DNA from: Bacteriovoracaceae bacterium
Lineage (GTDB): Bacteria > Bdellovibrionota > Bacteriovoracia > Bacteriovoracales > Bacteriovoracaceae
Assembly (NCBI GenBank): GCA_017858255.1
Contig: JAFMBV010000029.1
Location: forward strand, 1 to 35,906
Length of the DNA stretch: 35,906 nt
Direction of reading: 5' to 3'
The notes under the pieces are model-generated. The model saw only the letters and a program-made list of their open reading frames with translations, made no database searches and was not told the DNA's origin. A program made the position numbers and the translations under genes. Each line of letters opens with the position of its first letter. Position 1 is the stretch's first letter. Below, in pieces: positions 15,994 to 23,929 of the stretch.

Positions 15994-16066
15994 GCATCCG
16001 GCAGGATTCGAACCTGCGACCATTCGCTTAGAAGGCGAATGCTCTATCCAGCTGAGCTACGGATGC
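15990..16066 (-). tRNA. tRNA-Arg (anticodon UCU)
   Basis: Read on the minus strand, the 77-base cloverleaf has acceptor GCATCCG pairing CGGATGC, a D-arm (AGCTCAGCTGGATAGAGC), an anticodon stem TTCGC/GCGAA around loop CTTCTAA (anticodon TCT, reading AGA/AGG), and a T-arm GCAGG TTCGAAT CCTGC. The CCA end is encoded in the genome (15990-15992). Downstream (lower coordinates) follow the tandem repeats containing copies of its 3' end. Confidence 0.96.
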
Positions 16067-16155
16067 GTATTTAAATGACTGTGCGCGTTGTTGCAGTCTG
16101 AAATAGTCAAATTAGTATTCGGAATTTAGGGGCTTTAACTAGAGTTGTCAATAAC

Positions 16156-16184
16156 TTGCCTACCAGTGGGACGGAATTTATAGG
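16156..16184 (+). promoter_or_regulatory. Weak candidate sigma-70 promoter for the FAD-dehydrogenase/rsgA operon
   Basis: TTGCCT (16156-16161) and TATAGG (16179-16184) are spaced by 17 bases, each matching 4 of 6 consensus positions. It lies about 25 bases upstream of the start at 16216. The rest of 16067-16215 shows nothing I can name. Confidence 0.4.
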
Positions 16185-16215
16185 GCCTTTAATTCTTTCG
16201 TGATAAATTATAGGC

Positions 16216-17580
16216 ATGGAAATTTACTCAAAGAGCTTTTCTGCCATTGATGACTTGAAAAACTATATTCGCTTAAGTGATGCGACATTCTTTCATGGTA
16301 ACCAAACCTCTACAGTAGTGCCTTACGATCGCCTAAAAGAGTATGGGCAAGAGCAGGGCTGGGACTCGATGACCCTAGGAAACCTTGGTCAGCTCCCTGA
16401 AGAGTGTACTCTCGATAAAGACAATAACCTTGTTATACGCGGCCCTGTTACTTGGAAGCAGGCCCGAGAGTATTGTCGCTCCAAAGGGCGAAATACCATG
16501 ACCTCGCCAACAGAAGAGTTGGCCGCAATTCTAAGTGGGGTGGCCACAAGCTGTACGGGTGAGAGATGTTTTGGTTATGGAACCTTAAGGGAACAGTTAA
16601 TTGAGTGTATTTACCTTGATAATCAAGGGAATGAAAAAAAACTAAGTTCCCATAAAGATCTTAAAGATCATGAATTTTTTCAGACAGAAGAATCCCAAGT
16701 TATCTTGAAAGACTATCAAGACTCTTACCTTCAATATATTGGGTTTAAAAATGCACCCTTTCCAAGACTAGAAAAAGAGACTGACCTAATGACAGGTACT
16801 GAAGGGCAGCTCGGTGTTGTTATTGAAGGAATTTTTAAAACAGCTAAGTTAGAGAATGTGACTTATATATTCTTAGCTCTTCCTAAGTGGGAAGAAGATG
16901 CTTCGATTCATTTGGATGTATTTGATAAGGTACAGGGTTTTCGCGACAAAGTTTATTCATGTGAACTCGTTGATGAAAACTCCTGGAGTTATCTGTCAGA
17001 TGACCTTGTTCCTCGAAAGGGTAAAGATATCGTCTTTTTAGAAATTGAAAATATTCACTTTGAAGAAGTATATGAGAAAATTCTTTCTCAATTTCCGCAA
17101 TTATCTGAAGATGATATTTTCGAAGTTCCAGAGTCAAAGTGTCGTCAACTGAGAATGGAAATACCTCGCGCTATCTTTGAGGTAAACTCTAAAATGGGAG
17201 TCACTAAGAAGGGGACTGATGTGCAAGTCCTGCCCCGTGACTTTGCGGGCCTTCTTGAATTTTATAAAAAAATGGCCAGAGGTGATGTGGCATACAATCT
17301 CTTTGGGCATTTCGGCGATGCCCATCTCCACTTTAACTTTATGCCAAATCCAAATGAGACTGATTCGTGCCAAGAAAAACTAGAGAGTCTTTACCAATGG
17401 GTCTATGAAGTTAAAGGTTCTCCTTTTGCAGAGCACGGAATCGGTTTGATTAAACAGAAGTTTATTCAACATTTTTATACACGAGCTCAGTATGAAATGT
17501 TCTCCTATCTTAAAAAAGTTATGGATCCAAATAATCAGTTTTTTCCGCAAGGATTTATGATGATGAGAGAAAAGGTATGA
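16216..17580 (+). CDS. FAD-linked oxidoreductase (GlcD/VAO-type, PCMH fold)
   Basis: The 454-residue protein has an N-terminal PCMH-type FAD-binding domain (about 1-200; NNLVIRGPVTWKQAREYCRS, SPTEELAAILSGVATSCTG, LMTGTEGQLGVVIEGIFKTA) and a C-terminal FAD-oxidase domain. The latter has FGHFGDAHLHFNFMPNP (about 380) and SPFAEHGIGLIKQKF (about 417), with MDPNNQFFPQGF at the end. This is the lineup of D-lactate/glycolate/2-hydroxyacid dehydrogenases. There are no Fe-S cysteine motifs, so a separate electron acceptor is expected. The His-rich GHFGDAHLH segment is where metal-dependent members bind substrate. The exact substrate is not evident. Its TGA overlaps the ATG of rsgA by 4 bases (ATGA), so the two are translationally coupled, although the functions are unrelated as far as known. 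Confidence 0.88.
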   Translation: MEIYSKSFSAIDDLKNYIRLSDATFFHGNQTSTVVPYDRLKEYGQEQGWDSMTLGNLGQLPEECTLDKDNNLVIRGPVTWKQAREYCRSKGRNTMTSPTEELAAILSGVATSCTGERCFGYGTLREQLIECIYLDNQGNEKKLSSHKDLKDHEFFQTEESQVILKDYQDSYLQYIGFKNAPFPRLEKETDLMTGTEGQLGVVIEGIFKTAKLENVTYIFLALPKWEEDASIHLDVFDKVQGFRDKVYSCELVDENSWSYLSDDLVPRKGKDIVFLEIENIHFEEVYEKILSQFPQLSEDDIFEVPESKCRQLRMEIPRAIFEVNSKMGVTKKGTDVQVLPRDFAGLLEFYKKMARGDVAYNLFGHFGDAHLHFNFMPNPNETDSCQEKLESLYQWVYEVKGSPFAEHGIGLIKQKFIQHFYTRAQYEMFSYLKKVMDPNNQFFPQGFMMMREKV

Positions 17581-18536
17581 CCGATATTATTAGGGCTCAA
17601 GTAGTTAGATCTTCTCAAAGACAATTTAGCTGTAAATTAGCTACTGGTGAAATTATTGATGCCACGGCAAAAGGTAACCAGTTGAAGGGGGACTCTATCG
17701 TTGTAGGTGATAAGGTCGAAGTTAGCATTATGGATGGTTCTAAAGACTATCAAATTGATAAAGTGTGCGAGCGAGAAAGTGAAATTTTTAGAGTATCTGT
17801 AAGAGAACAAAAGAAAAAGGTTACCGCTGCAAACTGTAACCTTTTAGTTGTTTTATCTTCAGTTTCGAAACCGGCCTTTAAGCAGGGAATCGTTGATCGA
17901 TTTTTAGTAAGGGCCTGTCAGTGGGGAATTCGCCCGATTGTGGTTTTTAATAAGTGTGACCAATTAGAAGACCTCGATTTAGAATTTGAATCAAAGCGTC
18001 TTGAGCCATTAGGTGTTGAGTCCTTTGAGATTTCAGCATTGGAGGCGAACGATTACCGGCCTCGAATTTTAAAGAATGGTTGGGATGAACTACAAGTTGT
18101 ATTAAAAGGAAGAACAGCTATCTTTTTAGGCCAATCAGGCGTGGGCAAGAGTCGCACGATTTCAGCCCTCTCTGGGGGAACGGTTGACCTTCGCATCCAT
18201 GAAGTCGGTAAAGTTGGAAAAGGAAGCCACACCACCACTTGGTCTGAACTAATTGAATTACCCCTTTTTGACCTTATTGATTCCCCTGGAATTCGCTCTT
18301 TTTCCTTAGAAGATATAAATCCTGATGATCTTCTTGCCCTTTTTCCCGATCTTGAGGAAGTTGCCACTAGGTGCAAGTTTAACGATTGTCAGCATGAAGA
18401 GAACTCAAAAGGTTGTGCATTCCATAATAATGATTGGGATGAATTTACAAAAAGACGTATATTCAGTAGGTTAAGGTCTTTTTCCCGCATAGTCGAAGAA
18501 GTTTCTCAAACTCCAGTATGGAGCAAAAAACTTTAA
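17577..18536 (+). CDS. rsgA: RsgA (YjeQ) small-ribosomal-subunit biogenesis GTPase
   Basis: The 319-residue protein has the circularly permuted GTPase order that defines RsgA. An N-terminal OB-fold (about 1-75) comes first, then the G4 motif NKCD (125-128), then the P-loop GQSGVGKS (185-192), then DSPG in LIDSPGIRSFS (about 236). The C-terminal zinc knuckle is CKFNDCQHEENSKGC (about 279-293), the usual C-x4-C-x-H-x6-C. RsgA acts late in 30S subunit assembly and checks the decoding centre. The length is normal for the family. Its ATG overlaps the stop of the FAD dehydrogenase. Confidence 0.97.
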   Translation: MTDIIRAQVVRSSQRQFSCKLATGEIIDATAKGNQLKGDSIVVGDKVEVSIMDGSKDYQIDKVCERESEIFRVSVREQKKKVTAANCNLLVVLSSVSKPAFKQGIVDRFLVRACQWGIRPIVVFNKCDQLEDLDLEFESKRLEPLGVESFEISALEANDYRPRILKNGWDELQVVLKGRTAIFLGQSGVGKSRTISALSGGTVDLRIHEVGKVGKGSHTTTWSELIELPLFDLIDSPGIRSFSLEDINPDDLLALFPDLEEVATRCKFNDCQHEENSKGCAFHNNDWDEFTKRRIFSRLRSFSRIVEEVSQTPVWSKKL

Positions 18537-18595
18537 GTCCCCCTTCTATTATTCCGATAAGTCTCTTAGATGATTGCCCACTCAAGGAGACATAA

Positions 18596-19054
18596 ATGAC
18601 CGATAAGGTATTGGATTTTTTAGAGAAAAGAAAAGAAAACATCGAGCAAAAGCGCCGTCAGTTTGAGCGTATTCTCTTTAATAACTTCCTTGGTGCTTAT
18701 ACTGTCGTTGATCAGGGTGGTTCGATCTATCCTGTAAACCTAGTGGATGTTTCACGAGAAGGTTGTCTCTTTCAAATTCCATGGAATGTGGATCGAGACA
18801 CAAAAATTGCTGAAGGCACTGAGATCACGATGAGAATGTATTTTACGAAGAATTCATTCATTCCTGTAGTGATGGAAATTAAATATGACCGAGAATTCAT
18901 AGACCAAGACGGCCTAACTTATATGCAGTATGGAGCAGAGTTTGATACCTCAATGCCTAGTTTCTCAGCTGTAGAAACCTTTATTGAGTTCATGTATAAA
19001 TTTGCTGAACACTCAAGCTTTGATAAAGGTTCGAATAAAGTCTTCTTTCTCTAA
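18596..19054 (+). CDS. PilZ-domain protein, probable cyclic-di-GMP receptor
   Basis: This short 152-residue cytosolic protein carries both PilZ signature elements in order and close together: RxxxR as R21-Q-F-E-R25 and D/NxSxxG as D51-V-S-R-E-G56. Beta strands of the barrel follow (GCLFQIPW, EITMRMYFT, FIPVVMEIKYDREF, MQYGAEFD). The RxxxR and DxSxxG residues normally contact cyclic-di-GMP, so ligand binding is likely. The N-terminal helix (DFLEKRKENIEQKRR) overlaps the RxxxR arm. The output is unknown. The start has a clear Shine-Dalgarno (AAGGAG 6 bases upstream). It may follow rsgA in transcription (59-base gap). Confidence 0.85.
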   Translation: MTDKVLDFLEKRKENIEQKRRQFERILFNNFLGAYTVVDQGGSIYPVNLVDVSREGCLFQIPWNVDRDTKIAEGTEITMRMYFTKNSFIPVVMEIKYDREFIDQDGLTYMQYGAEFDTSMPSFSAVETFIEFMYKFAEHSSFDKGSNKVFFL

Positions 19055-19134
19055 TAAGCGGCTAATAGGCTCTTTATAGCTTTTGCGTAGCATATAAATT
19101 TGCTCGAGTCGCCAATTGGTGATATCTCCTTTCT

Positions 19135-20403
19135 ATGAAAATTGCAGTAGTAGGAAGTGGGCCAGTTGCCTTTGAAGTCGGGTTATCCTTTTATTTAGAG
19201 GGAGCCGATGTCAGAATTATTGGCCATCAAAATCCTTGTTCAAAATTAATAATGATGGCCGAAAACTTTGGCCATCTATTACTAGATCCTGAAAAATATA
19301 TAACTTCTCTTGGGCGTGAATTTATAGGCCTTCAGAAAGACCCAAAAACATTTCAAGATCTTTGGTCTAATTATTATGAACCTCTTATTCAAAAAATATC
19401 TGGGCTTGGTCTTTGGCACCAGCGAGAGGTTCTAAGAGTTCAAAAAAGATTTTTAGATTCTCAAGAAAATATTGAAGATCATACGAGACTTTATGATCTT
19501 TTTCGTCTGATTTATGGGCTTAATCCAAGCGGTCTTGTTGAGGAGCAGATTAAAGAAAATCCAGAGCTAAAAGAAAAGCTTGGACCTGAAATGTTGGACT
19601 CCCTTAAAAACCAGGCAGAGTCTTTCGAAGATTTCGATCTTGTTTTTGATTGCCGTGGTCCATGTCAAAGGCCTATCCCTTTGGGAGCTGGAAATCACTA
19701 TGCCTTGAATGAGCGCTCTGTTGCAGAAATGGGTGGAGTTCTTTATGGCATTGAAGGCTTAAAGCAGTTAGAAGAAATTAAATCTCAAAAGGTAGTGACG
19801 ATAGTTGGATCAAGCACACAATCAGCTCTACTCTTCTTGTCATTAAAAACGTGGTTGGAAGTTGATGGAAATATTTTAAATATCATTTCTACTGAAAACT
19901 CTCTGTTTCAAAAGGTTTTAAAAAATAATCAAATCAGTGACTCTTTAAAAAACGAATTGAAAGCCTTGATCTACAAGCATATGGAAACTTGGCGTCAGGA
20001 ATGTCTTAAAACTGAAGAAGCTGTTCATCAATGGCGAGAGCTACCTCTTCATGAAAAAACTAAGAACCCACAGCCTCAGTTTCCAGAGCCAAAACTTAGG
20101 CTTTTCGAAGGTTACTCAGTAACCTCTGTGGACCGACTTATAGATCGAGATGGACTATTTTTAACCCTAGAGATCCCTGAATGGCGGGATTCTGAGAAAA
20201 AGGAAATGGTTACAGTGGCCCAAGATAAGGTTATTGCCGCAGTGGGATATCGTCCAGATGAGGAATTTTCACTTGGACTCAACGCAGATGAGCCAGGTTA
20301 CTTTAATTTTTCAAGAGATCTGACAACGGAAACCCCGATGCCTAGTCTAGAGCTAATTCCCTTGGTAAAATCTGAAGTCTTTAAATACTTCACGAAGGCT
20401 TAA
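19135..20403 (+). CDS. Putative FAD/NAD(P)-binding oxidoreductase of unknown substrate
   Basis: The 422-residue protein starts with a dinucleotide-binding fold: MKIAVVGSGPVAFEVGLSFY, with the acidic or positive end at ADVRIIGHQ. A second Rossmann-like segment is VVTIVGSSTQSALLFLSL (about 221-238). Between them is VFDCRGPCQRPIPLGAGNHY. The late segment DKVIAAVGYRPDEEF (about 363) resembles the ATG-like strand-turn of pyridine-nucleotide-disulphide oxidoreductases and flavin monooxygenases. There is no redox CxxC. The second fold reads GSSTQS instead of GxGxxG, so NAD(P)H binding there may be weakened. A flavoprotein is likely, but I cannot name a reaction. ATG 19135 follows ATCTCCTTTCT with no usual Shine-Dalgarno. 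The next gene begins 4 bases after its stop. Confidence 0.65.
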   Translation: MKIAVVGSGPVAFEVGLSFYLEGADVRIIGHQNPCSKLIMMAENFGHLLLDPEKYITSLGREFIGLQKDPKTFQDLWSNYYEPLIQKISGLGLWHQREVLRVQKRFLDSQENIEDHTRLYDLFRLIYGLNPSGLVEEQIKENPELKEKLGPEMLDSLKNQAESFEDFDLVFDCRGPCQRPIPLGAGNHYALNERSVAEMGGVLYGIEGLKQLEEIKSQKVVTIVGSSTQSALLFLSLKTWLEVDGNILNIISTENSLFQKVLKNNQISDSLKNELKALIYKHMETWRQECLKTEEAVHQWRELPLHEKTKNPQPQFPEPKLRLFEGYSVTSVDRLIDRDGLFLTLEIPEWRDSEKKEMVTVAQDKVIAAVGYRPDEEFSLGLNADEPGYFNFSRDLTTETPMPSLELIPLVKSEVFKYFTKA

Positions 20404-20406
20404 AAT

Positions 20407-21189
20407 TTGCTGATTTTAATACGCCCTTTATTTATATCAATGATTATTTCAGGCCTACTTCTTGGATGCACACGCTTAACCAAAGAGGAGAGTGGTCCTA
20501 ATTCTCTACAAAGAAGAAAAGTTGAAGAGTACTTTGTTAGCTCTGGTGTCGTACGTTACTTTTTGCCAGAAATACCTTATTGGGCAAACTTCTCAGAGTC
20601 AGCAAACTGCCGAAGAGAAGAGTCCATTAAATACCTAGACTTAAAAATGGTGAGAGGTTCACTTTCTCTCAGTTATGAAGAAGCAATTCAACTGCAACTA
20701 ATGCTCAACAATATGATCTTTGAATTAAAAGCTGAGAAACATATTGGCCATATTCCTTTTAAGGAAGAAGAAGCTCTATTCTTTAAGGCGAGTGACCGCA
20801 TACAGGCAGGAATACGATCTTTTAGAATACCAAAGTTTAAAAGAATTAACCTTATCTGGATTGATCCTTTCTTAGAAAAGACAGAGGGATTAAGGACGTT
20901 GATGGCTAAGAATAGTATCAGCTTGGGCCATCCTGTCTTTGTAAGCCTCTGCTTGACGAGGTCTGGACTTGATTCGTGGATGAAGACTAATAAGTTTGCC
21001 AATAAAAATATTCGTATGCTTAGTTATGAAATGCTCTCGCCTTATAATCTAAATGGAGAGCTTAAAACAAAGTATCATATTTTTGTTGATGAAATTTTTG
21101 GTAAAAATAAAAAAACTTTTTTCTATGGCCCTAAAAATAGACCTGTTCCCCAGGTCTTTGAGGGAAACTTTAAAATTATCCGATACTAG
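20407..21189 (+). CDS. Probable lipoprotein of unknown function
   Basis: The product (260 residues from TTG 20407) has a lipobox: a hydrophobic run LILIRPLFISMIISGLLLGC ending in LLLGC, with Cys at residue 21. This is a signal peptidase II site, so the mature protein would be a membrane-anchored lipoprotein. GAAGG lies 8 bases before the TTG. ATG 20440 is a possible shorter start, but it leaves a very short signal. The mature region contains a conserved-looking helix (EEAIQLQLMLNNMIFELKAE) and strand segments (RINLIWIDPFLEK, SISLGHPVFVSLCL, YEMLSPYNLNG) but no motif I recognise. It sits 4 bases after the flavoprotein gene and 8 bases before the cyclophilin gene, so the three are probably co-transcribed. 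Confidence 0.78.
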   Translation: MLILIRPLFISMIISGLLLGCTRLTKEESGPNSLQRRKVEEYFVSSGVVRYFLPEIPYWANFSESANCRREESIKYLDLKMVRGSLSLSYEEAIQLQLMLNNMIFELKAEKHIGHIPFKEEEALFFKASDRIQAGIRSFRIPKFKRINLIWIDPFLEKTEGLRTLMAKNSISLGHPVFVSLCLTRSGLDSWMKTNKFANKNIRMLSYEMLSPYNLNGELKTKYHIFVDEIFGKNKKTFFYGPKNRPVPQVFEGNFKIIRY

Positions 21190-21197
21190 GAGGAAAT

Positions 21198-21737
21198 ATG
21201 TTTGGAATGGGTAGTGTTAAGAAATCAGATTATAAAGAAGACCTTGATCGTATTAAGGTAAACTTTAAAACCAATCTTGGAGAGTTTGAGGCAGAGCTTT
21301 ATGCAAAAGAGTGCCCCGAGACTGTTTGGAACTTCGTTAATTTAGCTGAAGGACGCCAAGAAACAAGTAAGGGTGGAAACTTTTATGATGGTCTAATGTT
21401 TCACAGAGTAATTAGTGGTTTTATGATTCAAGGTGGTTGTCCTGATGGTGTTGGATCGGGTGGACCTGGTTATCGCTTTGAGGATGAATGTCGCTCTGAA
21501 CTTCCTCATGATGTTGAAGGGATATTTAGTATGGCCAACGCTGGACCTGGGACAAATGGTTCTCAGTTCTTTATTACTTTAGCACCTACACCACACCTAA
21601 ATGGACGTCACACTGTCTTTGGGAAAGTTATCTCTGGAATGGATGTAGTTAAAAAAATTGGGACTACTGATACAGATCATAGTGATCGTCCCAATGAACC
21701 TATTGTAATGGAAAAAGTAACGATTATTAGGGATTAG
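21198..21737 (+). CDS. Cyclophilin-type peptidyl-prolyl cis-trans isomerase
   Basis: The 179-residue protein covers the complete cyclophilin fold. Catalytic-site sequences are FHRVISGFMIQGGCPDG (about 74-90, with the essential Arg), GIFSMANAGPGTNGSQFFIT (about 110-130) and HLNGRHTVFGKVISGMDVV (about 136-154). The usual Trp of the cyclosporin pocket (human W121) is His in NGRHTVFG, as in many bacterial cyclophilins, predicting lower cyclosporin sensitivity. There is no signal peptide, so it should be cytosolic. A near-ideal AGGAGG precedes the ATG by 5-6 bases, suggesting high expression. It converges with recJ, 3 bases apart, without a visible terminator. Confidence 0.96.
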   Translation: MFGMGSVKKSDYKEDLDRIKVNFKTNLGEFEAELYAKECPETVWNFVNLAEGRQETSKGGNFYDGLMFHRVISGFMIQGGCPDGVGSGGPGYRFEDECRSELPHDVEGIFSMANAGPGTNGSQFFITLAPTPHLNGRHTVFGKVISGMDVVKKIGTTDTDHSDRPNEPIVMEKVTIIRD

Positions 21738-21740
21738 TTA

Positions 21741-23477
21741 TTAAATCTCATCAATGGTGATTTTATTGATCATCAATTGAATATACTCATTACCATTAAA
21801 ACGATTTATACCCAGGGTGAAATAAAGAGTTAGCTCTGCTCCCTGGGTTTGTTTCGTAAAAATCTCTTGTGGATGAAGCTTCTCAAAACCACCAATGTAA
21901 TTAAAACTAATTCCTTTAAGAGGCGCCATCTTTGGTCCTTTGAGCGCTTGAAAAGTCCAGCGAACATGGACATCTTTAAGAAGGTCAAAGTTACTTAGAC
22001 GAATGTTTTTCATCTTAAAAAGTGGTTTTTCATTACCCATACCAAAAGGCTCTAATTTCTCTAAGTCTTTTAAAAGTTTTGGGTTTATTTCATGAGGGTC
22101 AACTTCTAAGTCATATGAAAATTGAACGGTTCTTTCGATGGCCGGTATTTCTTTTAGAATCAGACTCATTCTTTCTTTAAAAGCACCTAAGTTTTCAAGC
22201 GGCATACTTAGTCCTGCTGCCGCTTTGTGACCACCAAACTTTAGAAATAGGTCTTTGCATTGATCTAAACAATTAAAGATATTAAAGTCACCGGCGGCCC
22301 TAGCACTTGCTTTAATGACCCCTTCCTCTTCAGCATTGGTAAAAACAATGGCGGAGACTTTATAGCTCTCAACGAGTTTACTGGCGACAATACCAATAAC
22401 GCCCTCATGCCAAGCTTCGTCGTAGACAATAGCAATTAAGGGATCAGAACCATCAAAGCTCTTAACAAAGACTTCTTTTGCTTCTTCAAAGACTTGGGCC
22501 TGAATGTATTTTCTTTCTTTATTACTGACTTCAAGGTGGCTATAAAACTCGTAAGCTTTTGTAGAGTCATCACTAATGAGAAGGTTTAATGCTTTTTCAG
22601 GATGATCTAATCGTCCTTTTGAATTAATAAGGGGACCAATATTAAAAGAAAGTTTTTCACTTGGTACAAGAGTTTGCTTTCTCTCTTCAGGACTAAAGAA
22701 TGCTCTAATACCAGCATATTGAGTCGTGGGGATTTGTTTAAGGCCATGGCGCACAAGCTTGATATTCATAGGTGTGAGCTTGGCCAGATCACAGATAGTA
22801 CCAATGGCAACGAATTGTAATAAAGGATATAAAGACGGGCATTCTTGGCCAATTTCTTCTAGCTTTTTCTTTAGCTCCCAGCAAACGGCAAATGCCACAC
22901 CAACTCCAGCGAGAGGTCCAAGAGGAGAATCTTTTGGCTCGTCCCTGCGATTAGGATTGACCACTGCAAGAGCGTTAGGCATTTCATCACGGCCATCTTT
23001 GTGGTGATCAGTAATGATGAGATCAAGCCCTCTTTCTTTAGCATAATCCGCTGCTTCGTTATTTGTAATTCCACAATCAACGGTAATAAGTAGGCTTATT
23101 CCTGCGCTGAGTGCCTGATCAATACTACTTGCATGAAGACCGTAGCCTTCAATAAAGCGGCTAGGCTGAATTAGTTTTACTTCCAGGCCGACCATTTTAA
23201 AAAAGTGGTAAAAGAGAGCGCAACTTGTGGTGCCGTCCACATCATAGTCACCGTAAATACCGATGACCTCCTCATTTGCAATTGCATCTAAGATACGGTC
23301 GGTACACTCTGGCATACCTTGCATGTTGGTAAGTTCTGGTAGTTCTTTGAGGTCCCAGGAAAGAAACTCTTTTATCTCTTCTGGTCCCCAGCCCCTTTTT
23401 TCAAAGAGACGGAGAATTATAGGGTGAAGGCCAGGCCTTACATTAGGTGAGGTAGTTGATGTGTGTTGTGTATTCAT
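21741..23477 (-). CDS. recJ: Single-stranded-DNA-specific exonuclease RecJ
   Basis: RecJ degrades single-stranded DNA 5' to 3' in recombination and mismatch repair. The 578 residues match E. coli length (577). DHH-family motif I is IGIYGDYDVDGTTS (aspartates at about 77-82), motif II DCGI is in LITVDCGITN, motif III is LDLIITDHHKDG, and motif IV is VAIGTICDLAKL. The DHHA1-domain signature FGGHKAAAGLSM comes later (about 400), and a C-terminal OB-fold (TQGAELTLYFTLGINRF) ends the protein. I choose ATG 23477; TTG 23483, two codons earlier, is equally possible and neither has a clear Shine-Dalgarno. The gene stands alone on its strand. Confidence 0.96.
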   Translation of the reverse strand: MNTQHTSTTSPNVRPGLHPIILRLFEKRGWGPEEIKEFLSWDLKELPELTNMQGMPECTDRILDAIANEEVIGIYGDYDVDGTTSCALFYHFFKMVGLEVKLIQPSRFIEGYGLHASSIDQALSAGISLLITVDCGITNNEAADYAKERGLDLIITDHHKDGRDEMPNALAVVNPNRRDEPKDSPLGPLAGVGVAFAVCWELKKKLEEIGQECPSLYPLLQFVAIGTICDLAKLTPMNIKLVRHGLKQIPTTQYAGIRAFFSPEERKQTLVPSEKLSFNIGPLINSKGRLDHPEKALNLLISDDSTKAYEFYSHLEVSNKERKYIQAQVFEEAKEVFVKSFDGSDPLIAIVYDEAWHEGVIGIVASKLVESYKVSAIVFTNAEEEGVIKASARAAGDFNIFNCLDQCKDLFLKFGGHKAAAGLSMPLENLGAFKERMSLILKEIPAIERTVQFSYDLEVDPHEINPKLLKDLEKLEPFGMGNEKPLFKMKNIRLSNFDLLKDVHVRWTFQALKGPKMAPLKGISFNYIGGFEKLHPQEIFTKQTQGAELTLYFTLGINRFNGNEYIQLMINKITIDEI

Positions 23478-23554
23478 GTTCAAAATCTAGCATGAGCAAT
23501 ACTCAACGGATAGAAATTGCTTTATGAAGCGACGCAAACTAGCTGTTTTTACTT

Positions 23555-23800
23555 TTACCAAAGTACACTTATGCCCTTGATAAGATCCTCTTCTTGCATG
23601 TCGTCACTGTTGGAAAATAGTTCATCGAATTCTTTAGAGTTCTTAGCGTGAACCTTACTAAAGTAATTCATCGGCAGAAAAGATTTTTTGCATTTCGTGC
23701 ACTTTTTGCGCTCAATGTAGCTCTCCATTACTGTGCCACAAAGGTGACATTTCTTAATCAGTAACTTGCCTTTTTTCGTCGGGTTTGTTGTTAACTTCAT
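23555..23800 (-). CDS. Small zinc-ribbon-like protein
   Basis: This 81-residue protein has two CxxC pairs 15 residues apart, CHLCGTVMESYIERKKCTKC, followed by KKSFLPMNYF. That is the pattern of a treble-clef or zinc-ribbon finger. The N-terminus is basic (LTTNPTKKGKLLIKK) and the C-terminus acidic (FDELFSNSDDMQEEDLIKG), a layout that suggests contact with nucleic acid or RNA polymerase. I do not recognise the family. GGAAGG is 7 bases before the ATG, a good start. It is flanked by recJ (72 bases after) and by the secreted cluster (about 130 bases before). Confidence 0.8.
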   Translation of the reverse strand: MKLTTNPTKKGKLLIKKCHLCGTVMESYIERKKCTKCKKSFLPMNYFSKVHAKNSKEFDELFSNSDDMQEEDLIKGISVLW

Positions 23801-23929
23801 TTTAGACCTTCCTTTCCTTCATTCGATGGTTTTGGGCGGTCTTACTGCCCTTAGAAAGATTTTTAAATGTCTTCCTAAGAAATATATCGACACATAGAAA
23901 TTATAATTGAGGAATATTTTGCCTCTTTT

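Noticed and set aside
23833-23849. GGGCGG/CTGCCC hairpin upstream of the zinc-ribbon gene as a terminator
   Set aside because: The stem is only 6 bp with a wobble and has no T-run on the relevant strand.
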